In this document: positions 24,291-32,486 of the stretch, piece after piece | How the letters are laid out: each line of letters opens with the position of its first letter | How positions within the stretch are numbered: the stretch's first letter is position 1 | NCBI GenBank assembly: GCA_946409635.1 | Contig: CAMJXD010000002.1 | Span: 62,001-126,000, forward strand | Direction: 5' to 3' | From: an uncultured Prevotellaceae bacterium | Lineage (GTDB): Bacteria > Bacteroidota > Bacteroidia > Bacteroidales > Muribaculaceae | Length of the DNA: 64,000 nt | Made by a program: the position numbers and the translations under genes | The notes under the pieces: generated by a model | Told to the model about the DNA's origin: nothing | The model's database searches: none | Seen by the model: only the letters and a program-made list of their open reading frames with translations

Positions 24291-26288
24291 ATGATACACA
24301 GTCACGAGCATCATCACGATGAACATAGTCACGACGGGCATTGCCACGAGCATCACAACCAAGAGCAGTGTCACAGTCATGGCTGCAGTTGCTGCAATGG
24401 CGGTCACGAGCATCACGACGAAGAAGAGATGAGCTGGTGGCAACCGGCCCTGTCGCTGGCATTGCTGCTGGCCGGCATCGTCATGACTGCAATGGACGTC
24501 CAGTGGTTCAAGACCTCCTGGGTCATGCTGGCATGGTATGCCGTCGCCTGGTTGCCAACGGGGCTGGGCGTGCTGCGTGAAGCCATCGAGGAGGCTCGCG
24601 AGGGCGAGATGTTCAGCGAGTTTCTGCTCATGTCGATTGCCAGTATCGGAGCGTTTGCCATCGGCGAGTATCCCGAGGCTGTGGCCGTAATGACACTCTA
24701 CTGCATCGGCGAGGCTTTGCAGGACCGTGCCGTCAGCCGGGCTCGGGGCAACATCAAGTCGCTCATTGCCTTCCGCCCCGACCATGCCGTCGTCATCAAG
24801 GGTGATGAACACGTGAGCATTGATCCCGCCCAGGTCCAGGTGGGCGACATCGTGGAGGTCAATCCCGGCGAACGGGTTCCCGTCGACGGCGAGCTCATGG
24901 GCGATGCAGCCGCGTTTGACACCGCCGCACTCACCGGCGAGAGCATGCCTCGCGTCATCGAGAGCGGCGACGAGGTGCTGGCTGGCATGATTGCCAGCGA
25001 GAGTGTCGTGCGCCTCCGGGCTTTGCGCCCAGCCAGCGAGAGTGCCGTGTCGCGCATCCTGCATCTTGTCGAGGAGGCCACCGAGCGCAAGGCACCTGCC
25101 GAGCTGTTCATCCGCCGTTTCGCCCGCATCTACACGCCCATCGTCGTGTGTCTCGCCGCGCTGGTCGTGCTCTTGCCATGGCTATACTCGATGATGTCTG
25201 CCACGTTCGTGTTTGAATTCTCAGAGTGGCTGCACCGCGCCCTCATCTTCCTGGTCATTTCCTGCCCATGTGCATTGGTCATCAGCATCCCGCTGAGTTA
25301 CTTTGCAGGCATCGGCGCCGCCTCGCGCCGCGGCATCCTGTTCAAGGGCAGCAACTATCTTGACGCCATTGCCCGTGTCGACACCGTCGTGTTCGACAAG
25401 ACGGGGACTTTGACCACCGGGCGGTTCGCCGTCAGCCAGGTATCGGGACTGACCCACGAGCAAGTAGCCCTCATTGCCGCCATCGAGCAGTCATCACCCC
25501 ACCCCATCGCCCGGGCCATTATCGACTACCAGGAGCCTGCCGACGCCCACGTCAGCGACTTGCGCAACATCGCGGGCTACGGCCTCAGTGCGACGGTCGA
25601 CGGCAAGCGATGGCTCGTGGGCACCGCACGCCTGCTGCAACACGAGAGCATTGACTATCCCGCCGAGCTCAACGATATCGCAGGCACGATGGTCGCGGTG
25701 GCATGTGACGGGAGGTATCTGGGCCACATTGTCCTCAGCGACATGCCCAAGGACGATGCATCGCGGGCCATAGTCGCACTCAATCGCCAGGACATCACCA
25801 CCGTGATGCTCTCGGGCGACAAGCAGGCACTGGTTCAGCAGGTAGCCGGTGACCTGGGCATCGGCGAAGCCCATGGCGACCTGCTGCCGCAGGACAAAGT
25901 GGAGCACATCGAGCTACTGATGCGCAACAGCCAGGACGGGCAGGTAGCCTTTGTGGGTGACGGCATCAACGATGCCCCGGTGCTTGCCCTGAGCCATGTG
26001 GGCATCGCTATGGGAGCCCTGGGCAGCGACATGGCCGTCGAGACAGCCGATGTCGTCATCCAGACCGACCAGCCCTCGCGCGTAGCCGACGCCGTCGCGC
26101 TGGGCCGTCGCACGCGCCGCATCGTCATCCAGAACATCACATTTGCCATCCTGGTCAAGGTCCTGGTAATGATACTGGGCGTCATGGGGCTGGCCACGAT
26201 GTGGCAAGCCGTCTTCGCCGACGTAGGCGTCGCCCTGCTATGCGTCCTCAACTCCCTCCGCCTCATGCAATCACCCGCTAAAAGGTAG
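24291..26288 (+). CDS. Heavy-metal translocating P1B-type ATPase
   Basis: 665 residues from the ATG at 24291, chosen because AGAGGAGA precedes it and the frame upstream crosses the promoter. The first ~45 residues are His/Cys-rich (HSHEHHHDEHSHDGHCHEHH, then HSHGCSCC), a metal-binding tail typical of Zn/Cd/Co exporters; no HMA domain is seen. Membrane helices follow, then the TGES actuator motif, CPC in the ion path (325-327), the phosphorylated D369 in DKTGT, an HP block (SPHP) and GDGINDAP. It probably exports Zn(II), Cd(II) or Co(II) from the cytoplasm. CPC rules out the SPC-type Co-only subgroup; exact metal uncertain. A perfect palindrome at its promoter suggests metal-responsive repression. 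Confidence 0.95.
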   Translation: MIHSHEHHHDEHSHDGHCHEHHNQEQCHSHGCSCCNGGHEHHDEEEMSWWQPALSLALLLAGIVMTAMDVQWFKTSWVMLAWYAVAWLPTGLGVLREAIEEAREGEMFSEFLLMSIASIGAFAIGEYPEAVAVMTLYCIGEALQDRAVSRARGNIKSLIAFRPDHAVVIKGDEHVSIDPAQVQVGDIVEVNPGERVPVDGELMGDAAAFDTAALTGESMPRVIESGDEVLAGMIASESVVRLRALRPASESAVSRILHLVEEATERKAPAELFIRRFARIYTPIVVCLAALVVLLPWLYSMMSATFVFEFSEWLHRALIFLVISCPCALVISIPLSYFAGIGAASRRGILFKGSNYLDAIARVDTVVFDKTGTLTTGRFAVSQVSGLTHEQVALIAAIEQSSPHPIARAIIDYQEPADAHVSDLRNIAGYGLSATVDGKRWLVGTARLLQHESIDYPAELNDIAGTMVAVACDGRYLGHIVLSDMPKDDASRAIVALNRQDITTVMLSGDKQALVQQVAGDLGIGEAHGDLLPQDKVEHIELLMRNSQDGQVAFVGDGINDAPVLALSHVGIAMGALGSDMAVETADVVIQTDQPSRVADAVALGRRTRRIVIQNITFAILVKVLVMILGVMGLATMWQAVFADVGVALLCVLNSLRLMQSPAKR

Positions 26289-26332
26289 GGAACACATAAC
26301 CCCTTATCCCTCTTGTCTTCCCACCCGTCGGA

Positions 26333-26387
26333 GTATTGCGAGCCTCCGGCTCGTAAAATAGTCTTGCGCCCCCCCGCTCGCAAAAAA
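26333..26387 (+). repeat. Palindrome-containing repeat, copy 1
   Basis: Unit starting GTATTGCGAGCCTCCGGCTC, then TCGTAAAATAGTCTTGCGC, a C-run and GCTCGCAAAAAA. Its core GAGCC-tcc-GGCTC is an inverted repeat. It matches copy 2 at 26427 over most of its length. Confidence 0.7.
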
Positions 26388-26426
26388 GAACGCCCCCTAA
26401 TCCCCCATCCCCTCCGTGCCGTCCAA

Positions 26427-26474
26427 GTATTACGAGCCGCCGGCTCGTAAAAAAGTCTTGCCCCCGCTCAAAAA
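26427..26474 (+). repeat. Palindrome-containing repeat, copy 2
   Basis: Same layout as copy 1 (GTATTACGAGCCGCCGGCTC, then TCGTAAAAAAGTCTTG, C-run, GCTCAAAAA) with a handful of substitutions and a shorter C-run. It starts 94 bp from copy 1. Confidence 0.7.
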
Positions 26475-26655
26475 CCCCGACTTGACGGTCTGTTCTAGGG
26501 CCTCGTCTTGGCCTGGCCGTCCCAACCTTCTATCGGGTGATATATAATATAACAATCGAGGCCTTGCCGAAAACAGCAAGACCCCGATAGTCCTTCTGGT
26601 AATAGAATGTGAGCGACGAAGTAAAACTTCTAACTGTTCACTTCTATCTTGTAAC

Positions 26656-28779
26656 TTACTTCAGGCCGCGGTTGCGCAGCAGAGCGTCGGCTGTGGGAGC
26701 CTGGCCGCGGAACTTCTTGTAGAGCACCATGGGATCCTCGGTGTCGCCAGCCTCAAGCAGCGCACGCAGGGCATCAGCCGAAGCCTTGTCAAAGCAACCG
26801 GCCTTCTCAAACACCATGTAGCCGTCGGCCTCAAGCACCTGAGACCACAGGTAGGTGTAGTAACCGCAGGCATACTGGTCGTCGGCAAAGATGTGCTTGA
26901 AGTAGGGGCTGCGATAGCGGAACTCGACGAGGGCGGGCATGTTGAGCTGGGTCTTCACGTCCTGCTCAAAGGCTTTCACGTCAAGGTTCCTCAACTCATC
27001 GGCAGTCCAAGCCTTCTTGTGCCAGTACATGTCCAAGAGGGCTGCACCCACGAGCTCGGTGGTCATGAAGCCCATGTTGAACTGTGCGGTCTCGTTGAGC
27101 TTCTGCACCAGGGTGTCGGGGATGACGGCGCCGGTCTGGTAGTGACGGGCGTAGTTCTTGAGCACCTCGGGTTCAAATGCCCAGTGCTCATTGATCTGTG
27201 AGGGCATCTCGACAAGGTCGCGGTCGGTGTTGGTACCGGCCAGGCCGCGATACTGCACGCGAGTGAGCATGCCGTGGAGGGCGTGACCAAACTCGTGGAA
27301 GACGGTCTGCACCTCATCCCAGGTGAGCAGCGAGGGGGTGTCGCCAGCGGGAGGCGTCATGCTGGCCACGTTGTAGATGATGGGGCGGATGTTCTCGCCA
27401 CCATAGTTGTAGGCCTCCTGCATGGCTTCCATCCACGCGCCCTGAGCCTTAACGGGACGAGGCATGTAGTCGGTCATGAATACAGCGAGGTGCTTGCCCT
27501 CGGCATCCTTGACGTCATAGACCTTGACCTCGGGGTGGTACTTGGGAGCATCGGGCATCTCCTCGAAGGTGAGGCCGTAGAGCTTGTTGGCGGCAAAGAA
27601 GATACCGTTCTTCACAACGCTGTCCAGAGCGAAGTAGGGACGCACGTCATCCTCGCTGAAGTTGAATTTCTCCTTCTTCACCTTCTCGGCATAGTAGTAA
27701 TAGTCACAGGCCTCGATCTTGGCCGTGTCGCCATGGGCGGCGGCATACTGCTGCATGTCGGCAACCTCCTGGTCCACCTTCTTGATGGCGGGGCGCCACA
27801 GCGACATGAGCAGGTCCTCGGCAGCCTTGGGGGTCTTGGCCATGTAGGGGTCGGTGGCATAGTCGGCATAGGTGTTGAAGCCGAGCAGGTTAGCCTTCTG
27901 CTGGCGCAGGAGCAGGATGTTGCGGATGTTATCGCTGTTGTCCCACTCGTCGCCGTGGCTGGCTGTGGTGGTGTAGGTCTCATACATCTTGCGGCGCAGG
28001 TCGCGGCTGTCGGCATAGGTGAGCACCGGCAGGCGAGTCGATGCGGTGGCGGTAAAGGCCCACTGGCCCTTCTTGCCCTTGTCGGCAGCGAGCTTGGCGG
28101 CGTTGTCGATGATGCCCTGGGGCAGGCCCTTGAGCTCCTCTTCCTTGTCGACAAAGAACACGCAGTTGTCCATGTCATGCATCACGTTGTTGCCAAACTT
28201 GAGTTTGTACTCACCCAGCTTGCGGTTGATTTCCTTGAGAGTATCCTTCTGGGCTGCCGTAAGCAGGGCACCGTTACGGACAAACTCCTTATAGTACTTC
28301 TCGGTCAGTCGCTTCTGGATGGGATCCATACCCAGCTTGTCGGCGTTGTCATAAACGGCCTTGACCTTGGCAAACAGGCTGTCGTTCATGTACATGCCGT
28401 CGCTCTGGGCGGTCAGCTTGGGCAACAGTGCCTCCGAGAGCTTCTGCATCTCGGGCGTGTTGTCACTGCTGCTCAGGGCATTGAATACTCTCGACACCTT
28501 GTCCAGAATGCGGCCGCTGTTGTCAAGGGCCAGGATGGTGTTCTCAAAGTTGGGCTCGGCCGTGTTCTTGATGATGGAATCGATCTCGGCGTTCTGCTCC
28601 TCGATGCCGGCATCGACGGCGGGTTCGTAGTCGGCATAGGTGATCTTGTCAAACGGCGGGATGCCGTACTCGTTCTCATAGTCTGACATAAACGGGTTGT
28701 TTTCGCTAGACTTCTGCTCGCCGCAGCTCACCAGCATCAAGGCAGCCAGGGCGAAGACGGTGAATAAAACTTTCTTCAT
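26656..28779 (-). CDS. dcp: M3-family peptidyl-dipeptidase lipoprotein
   Basis: 707 residues. The signal ends in a lipobox (LMLVSCGEQ), so unlike the cytoplasmic E. coli Dcp this enzyme is probably a periplasmic or outer-membrane lipoprotein. The zinc-protease motif HEFGHALH is at residues 495-502, with the downstream EMPSQINEHWAFE block supplying the third ligand. The GYYTYLWSQVLEADGY C-terminal block is typical of Dcp/oligopeptidase A. It removes dipeptides from the C-termini of peptides, consistent with peptide scavenging. Last gene of the leftward rhomboid-rhomboid-EEP-dcp cluster, 52 bp after its neighbour. Confidence 0.93.
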   Translation of the reverse strand: MKKVLFTVFALAALMLVSCGEQKSSENNPFMSDYENEYGIPPFDKITYADYEPAVDAGIEEQNAEIDSIIKNTAEPNFENTILALDNSGRILDKVSRVFNALSSSDNTPEMQKLSEALLPKLTAQSDGMYMNDSLFAKVKAVYDNADKLGMDPIQKRLTEKYYKEFVRNGALLTAAQKDTLKEINRKLGEYKLKFGNNVMHDMDNCVFFVDKEEELKGLPQGIIDNAAKLAADKGKKGQWAFTATASTRLPVLTYADSRDLRRKMYETYTTTASHGDEWDNSDNIRNILLLRQQKANLLGFNTYADYATDPYMAKTPKAAEDLLMSLWRPAIKKVDQEVADMQQYAAAHGDTAKIEACDYYYYAEKVKKEKFNFSEDDVRPYFALDSVVKNGIFFAANKLYGLTFEEMPDAPKYHPEVKVYDVKDAEGKHLAVFMTDYMPRPVKAQGAWMEAMQEAYNYGGENIRPIIYNVASMTPPAGDTPSLLTWDEVQTVFHEFGHALHGMLTRVQYRGLAGTNTDRDLVEMPSQINEHWAFEPEVLKNYARHYQTGAVIPDTLVQKLNETAQFNMGFMTTELVGAALLDMYWHKKAWTADELRNLDVKAFEQDVKTQLNMPALVEFRYRSPYFKHIFADDQYACGYYTYLWSQVLEADGYMVFEKAGCFDKASADALRALLEAGDTEDPMVLYKKFRGQAPTADALLRNRGLK

Positions 28780-28831
28780 TTTGCTCTCTTAATTATTTAG
28801 TTCTAATAATAGTGTTGATGATTCATCCCCA

Positions 28832-29986
28832 TTATTTCACATCCAGGTCAAACGTCACCATGATGGGATAGTGGTCGCTCGAGCCGCCCTTGAGGCGCTC
28901 AGCCTGCAATGCCTGCAAGCGGCCGCGATAGAACACGTGGTCGATGCGGTAAGGCAGGTAGTGACGGTTAAACGTGTGGGCATAGCCATAGCCTACCTCC
29001 ACCCAGGCGTCCTTCATGTCATCGCCCTTGATGACGCGATAGACGTGGGACGAGGGCACATCGTTCATGTCACCGCACAGGATGACGTTCTCAGGCGACT
29101 GGTCGAGGGCGGCACGCAGCGTTGCCGCGTCATTGTGCCGCAGTTCAAAGGCTCTCCTCATGCGCTCTAGGGCCGACGGTTTCACCTCGGGTGACACCCT
29201 CACGTTGTCACTCTTGCCGAAGCTCAAGTGATAGGACTGAAGCCTGAAGTCGATGATTCTCAACTGCTTGTGGCTGGGCAACTCGATATCAAAGGCGCGG
29301 GCCAGATAGGTCGACTGATTGCGGTTATAGCCCAGTGGCGACCGGCTATGGCGTTCAGAGCCCACCGTGCTCACGGCAAATGGGAAACGCGACATGATGC
29401 CCAAGCCTTCACTGCCCTGATAGATGTAGGGGTACTTGGCCAGGATCTCCTGCTTGTAGGGTGCAATCGACGGGATGTCCTCCCACTCGGCACGGCTCGG
29501 GCAACCCTCCTGCAACAGCACGACATCGGGATGATTGTCCAGGATGAGACGCATCGACGCCGACGGCTGCGAGGCCAGCTCTGGCTCATTGTAGTTAAAG
29601 GCCAGCGCATTATAGGTCATCAGCTTGAGCATCAGGGTCGTGTCGGCCGGAACGGCTGGTCGGTCCTCAATGTTGTTCAGTGGGACATAGTACCTGAATA
29701 TCGGCAAGATGGCTACACAGGCTATCACAACAATGATCGATGCCAGCCACCTGCGGCTCACCAGGGCGACAAGCAACACCAACAGTGCAAACCACAGCAT
29801 GGGCATGAAGGCCAGCGTCAAGAAGGGCGCGGCCACAAAACTGCCGGGATCTATCTTTCCGGCATAGGCACACAATACCATGACGGCCCCAATGGCGAGA
29901 GCCGCGATTTCAAACGCCCAGCTGTGATGCTTCTTGCGACGCCGAGGCATGCTGCTGTTACTGTAATATCCTTTTTTTCTGAACAT
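28832..29986 (-). CDS. Membrane endonuclease/exonuclease/phosphatase family protein
   Basis: 384 residues from the ATG at 29986 (MFRKKGYY); a longer frame to 30091 overlaps the rhomboid gene. Three hydrophobic helices (about residues 20-120) precede an EEP domain: LMTYNALAFNY with the catalytic Asn, VVLLQEGC with the metal-binding Glu, VILCGDMNDVP with Asp/Asn, and a terminal GGSSDHYPIMV with the His. The fold hydrolyses phosphodiesters (DNA, nucleotides, sphingomyelin or phosphoinositides). The membrane anchor places it next to lipid, so lipid phosphodiesterase activity is possible but unproven. Probably co-transcribed with the rhomboids. Confidence 0.88.
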   Translation of the reverse strand: MFRKKGYYSNSSMPRRRKKHHSWAFEIAALAIGAVMVLCAYAGKIDPGSFVAAPFLTLAFMPMLWFALLVLLVALVSRRWLASIIVVIACVAILPIFRYYVPLNNIEDRPAVPADTTLMLKLMTYNALAFNYNEPELASQPSASMRLILDNHPDVVLLQEGCPSRAEWEDIPSIAPYKQEILAKYPYIYQGSEGLGIMSRFPFAVSTVGSERHSRSPLGYNRNQSTYLARAFDIELPSHKQLRIIDFRLQSYHLSFGKSDNVRVSPEVKPSALERMRRAFELRHNDAATLRAALDQSPENVILCGDMNDVPSSHVYRVIKGDDMKDAWVEVGYGYAHTFNRHYLPYRIDHVFYRGRLQALQAERLKGGSSDHYPIMVTFDLDVK

Positions 29987-30026
29987 GAAAAACTTCTTCT
30001 TTTGCGCTTTAATTGTTGACTTTCGG

Positions 30027-30953
30027 TCAGTTGTTGCCTCCTCGGGAAACCTTGAAGAGCTTGTCGCGCTCCTCGTCGGTGAGCGCATCATAGCCCGAGA
30101 CCTTGATTTTCTTTAATATGGCATCCAGTTCCTCCTCGCTCACGCCGCCTGTCGTGCGGCCCGTGCTGCGTGATGGAGCCTGACGGCCAGCGCCGGTCTG
30201 CGCGCCACTGGCGACAGCCTGACGGCGCTTAAACCGCCCTAAGTTCTTGAACGAACGTCCGTTGAACAGGCCCACGATAAAATCGATTACCGCATTCAAC
30301 GGGCGTGTGATATCGCGACCACGCTTGATGCGCAGGGCAAACCAGACTCCCATCAGGGCTCCTCCCAGGTGGGCTAGGTTGGCTCCCACATTGCCCTGTT
30401 CCATCCCCACGATGAAGAGCACGACAGTGACGATAGCGACCCACTTGATCGACACCTCGCCGATTAACAGGAGGCCTATCTTGTAGTCGGGCACATAGAC
30501 CGCCGTTGCCACCACGATGGCCAGTATCGACGCCGATGAGCCATACAGGAAGAAGACGTCGGCCGACAGCGTGGGCACCAGGTTGTGAACCAGCAGGAAC
30601 AGCACCCCGCCACACCAGCCTCCCAGCAGATACAGGCCCGCCAGCTGCTTGGGAGAGAAAAATTCCATAAAGATGCGCCCCAGCCAGTAGAGCCACAACA
30701 TGTTGAACAGGATGTGCAGCAAGCCGTAGTGGACAAACATGAACGTCAGCACGGTCCACGGGCGCCTGACAATCAGCTGCCAGTCGCTAGGCAGCTCCAG
30801 CCACGCTAGCAGCCCGTTGCCGTCGGCACCAATCAGCATGCCACCGATGACCACAAGGTGCAGCAGCACAAAGGCCGCGACATTGATCAGGATCAACCTC
30901 ATCAACATCGAGCCCTGGTTATAGCTGCGCTTGATGACATCAATAATTGCCAT
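30027..30953 (-). CDS. Rhomboid-family protein with GSSA serine motif
   Basis: 308 residues with six or more membrane helices. Rhomboid marks: the WTVLTFMFVHYGLLHILFNMLWLY segment, the serine motif written YGSSAS (instead of GxSG) and AHLGGALMG carrying the catalytic His. Ser and His are retained while the second Gly is Ala/Ser, as in many Bacteroidetes rhomboids, so activity is plausible but not certain. The last ~90 residues are a basic cytosolic tail ending in an ELDAILKKIKVSGYDALT helix pair (a DUF6576-like domain). Its start overlaps the end of the upstream rhomboid gene by 14 bp, so the two are translationally coupled. Confidence 0.9.
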   Translation of the reverse strand: MAIIDVIKRSYNQGSMLMRLILINVAAFVLLHLVVIGGMLIGADGNGLLAWLELPSDWQLIVRRPWTVLTFMFVHYGLLHILFNMLWLYWLGRIFMEFFSPKQLAGLYLLGGWCGGVLFLLVHNLVPTLSADVFFLYGSSASILAIVVATAVYVPDYKIGLLLIGEVSIKWVAIVTVVLFIVGMEQGNVGANLAHLGGALMGVWFALRIKRGRDITRPLNAVIDFIVGLFNGRSFKNLGRFKRRQAVASGAQTGAGRQAPSRSTGRTTGGVSEEELDAILKKIKVSGYDALTDEERDKLFKVSRGGNN

Positions 30954-31680
30954 ATCCTCGAGTCAACGTGCCGTCGTGTTTCCAGTAGAGTATCATGATA
31001 ATGCCGGCTATCATGCCGCCCAAGTGAGCAAAATGGGCGACGCCGCTCATGTGCCCCGACACACCGAAGAACAGTTCCAGCACTGCATAGCCCAGAACCA
31101 TCCACTTGGCCTTGACGGGGAACGGAATCGGGATGATATACATCTTCACGTTGGGGAATATCATGGCAAAGGCCAGCAGCAGGCCAAACACGGCCCCCGA
31201 TGCGCCCACCGTCAGGAGCATGTCGTAACAGTAATCCATGGGCACCTCGCCGGCATTCACAGCGTTTACAAGGTCGACATACCGGCCTCCGTTCACCACT
31301 CCCTGCCAGATGCTGTCCCACGACAGCTGCCACACCAATTCCTGAACCAATGCGGCACCCAGGCCACAAGTGATATAGTAGAACAGGTAGCGCTTTGAAC
31401 CCAGCACCCTCTCCAGCATGCTGCCGAACATCCACAACGAGAACATGTTCACAAACAAGTGGCCGATGCTCGGGTAGTCATGCATAAACATATAGGTAAA
31501 CACCTGGGCCGGGTTGAAGTGACTGGCCTTCCAGTAGTGAAGACCCAGATACTGATACAAGTCTATGCCAAACACATAGACAAAGGCCAGCGTCGCCAGC
31601 CACATGATAATGTTGATAGCCAGCAAGTGCTTGGTTACTGGCATGATGTTTGACAGAAAAGTGCCTCTATTATATTGCAT
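30940..31680 (-). CDS. Rhomboid family intramembrane serine protease
   Basis: 246 residues from the ATG at 31680 (MQYNRG). It has the canonical GASGAVFG serine motif, the HLFVNMFSLWMFG segment and AHLGGMIAG carrying the catalytic His, with six predicted helices. Rhomboids cut single-span membrane proteins within the bilayer. First gene of the leftward four-gene cluster; a -7 box TATTTTTG lies at 31711-31704 on the minus strand, leaving a short leader. Pairing with a second, degenerate rhomboid suggests division of labour or a heteromeric unit (inference). Confidence 0.95.
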   Translation of the reverse strand: MQYNRGTFLSNIMPVTKHLLAINIIMWLATLAFVYVFGIDLYQYLGLHYWKASHFNPAQVFTYMFMHDYPSIGHLFVNMFSLWMFGSMLERVLGSKRYLFYYITCGLGAALVQELVWQLSWDSIWQGVVNGGRYVDLVNAVNAGEVPMDYCYDMLLTVGASGAVFGLLLAFAMIFPNVKMYIIPIPFPVKAKWMVLGYAVLELFFGVSGHMSGVAHFAHLGGMIAGIIMILYWKHDGTLTRGYGNY

Positions 31681-31803
31681 GTTAGGTCTATTGAATGATG
31701 CCACAAAAATACTGAAAAACTCACAATTCAGGGCCCTTTGGCTACTAAAAAGCGCAAAAATTGCTGTTTTTTGCACTTTTTAATCGATTTTTTCTAGTTT
31801 TTT

Positions 31804-31834
31804 TTTGCAGAAACTGTTGTTTTACTTATATTTG
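31804..31834 (+). promoter_or_regulatory. Promoter of the HU gene
   Basis: -33 TTTG (31804-31807) and -7 TATATTTG (31827-31834), 19-bp spacing, perfect consensus. The leader of about 55 nt is A/T-rich. Confidence 0.75.
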
Positions 31835-31894
31835 CGCATACAAAATCAGTATCTACTTTAATTCACATAACTAATTTATTAAAAAATTTACACT

Positions 31895-32179
31895 ATGAAC
31901 AAGACTGAATTAGTACAAGCAATTGCTGAGAAAGCCAATCTTACTAAGGTACAAGCTAAGGCCGCTCTTGACGCAACCCTCGAGGCTGTTGGTGGCGCTC
32001 TGAAGGCTGGTGACAAGGTAGCTCTTATCGGTTTTGGTACTTTCCAAGTAATCAAGAAGGACAAGCGCCAGGGCATCAACCCCGCTACCAAGGCTAAGAT
32101 CACCATACCCGCAAAGAAGGTCGTTAAGTTCAAAGCCGGTGCCGAGTTGGCCAAGACTGTAAACAGCAAGAAGAAATAA
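31895..32179 (+). CDS. HU family DNA-binding protein
   Basis: 94 residues: MNKTELVQAIAEKANLTKVQAKAAL helical start, GFGTFQVIKK, and GINPATKAKITIPAKKVVKFKAG carrying the intercalating Pro arm. A nucleoid-bending protein acting as a dimer. Codon use is highly biased (GCT/AAG/GGT) and the promoter is perfect, consistent with abundant expression. Monocistronic; a GC-rich hairpin follows at 32235. Confidence 0.97.
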   Translation: MNKTELVQAIAEKANLTKVQAKAALDATLEAVGGALKAGDKVALIGFGTFQVIKKDKRQGINPATKAKITIPAKKVVKFKAGAELAKTVNSKKK

Positions 32180-32234
32180 TTGATTGCTTGACTGAATCGT
32201 GGGCCTTTTTCAGGCCAACTGTGAACCTTAAACC

Positions 32235-32273
32235 CCTGCCGCCACTCGTCATGATGAGTCGCGGCAGGGCGTT
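32235..32273 (+). terminator. Terminator of the HU gene
   Basis: GC-rich stem CCTGCCGC...GCGGCAGG, extended past a mismatch by ACTC/GAGT, followed by GCGTTTT. It lies 56 bp after the HU stop. Confidence 0.7.
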
Positions 32274-32402
32274 TTATGTATCGCGGCAACAAGAGCAGCC
32301 CATCACATACGGAGCGGGCACGGCTCTTGTATGACCCATTACGGCTTGCCATGAAATCATAAAAAAAACAGCGGCCAGATGAGGAATTATCGTTTTTTTG
32401 CT

Positions 32403-32410
32403 TAAATTTG
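32403..32410 (+). promoter_or_regulatory. Promoter -7 element of the BspA-type LRR gene
   Basis: TAAATTTG, 77 bp before the ATG at 32487; no clear -33 element. Confidence 0.4.
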
Positions 32411-32486
32411 TGGGGTGAAAAGACTTGATCAGTGACTCATGATGAATCAATACATTTATTAATAACTTTAAATATAATAATAGCTT

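Larger units (their letters stand above)
26289..26655 (+). other. 367-bp intergenic region with two GC-palindrome repeats
   Basis: Lies between two convergent genes and encodes nothing convincing. It contains two related repeat units (26333-26387 and 26427-26474), long C-runs, and near 26555-26588 an imperfect ATCG..CTTGC / GCAAG..CGAT hairpin that could end the dcp transcript. No standard terminator with a T-run follows the ATPase gene. Confidence 0.55.
32180..32486 (+). other. 307-bp intergenic region after HU
   Basis: Contains the HU terminator (32235-32273), an inverted repeat CAAGAGC...GCTCTTG around 32288-32330 of unknown role, and a -7 box TAAATTTG (32403-32410) that probably starts the LRR gene transcript. 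No gene seen. Confidence 0.5.
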
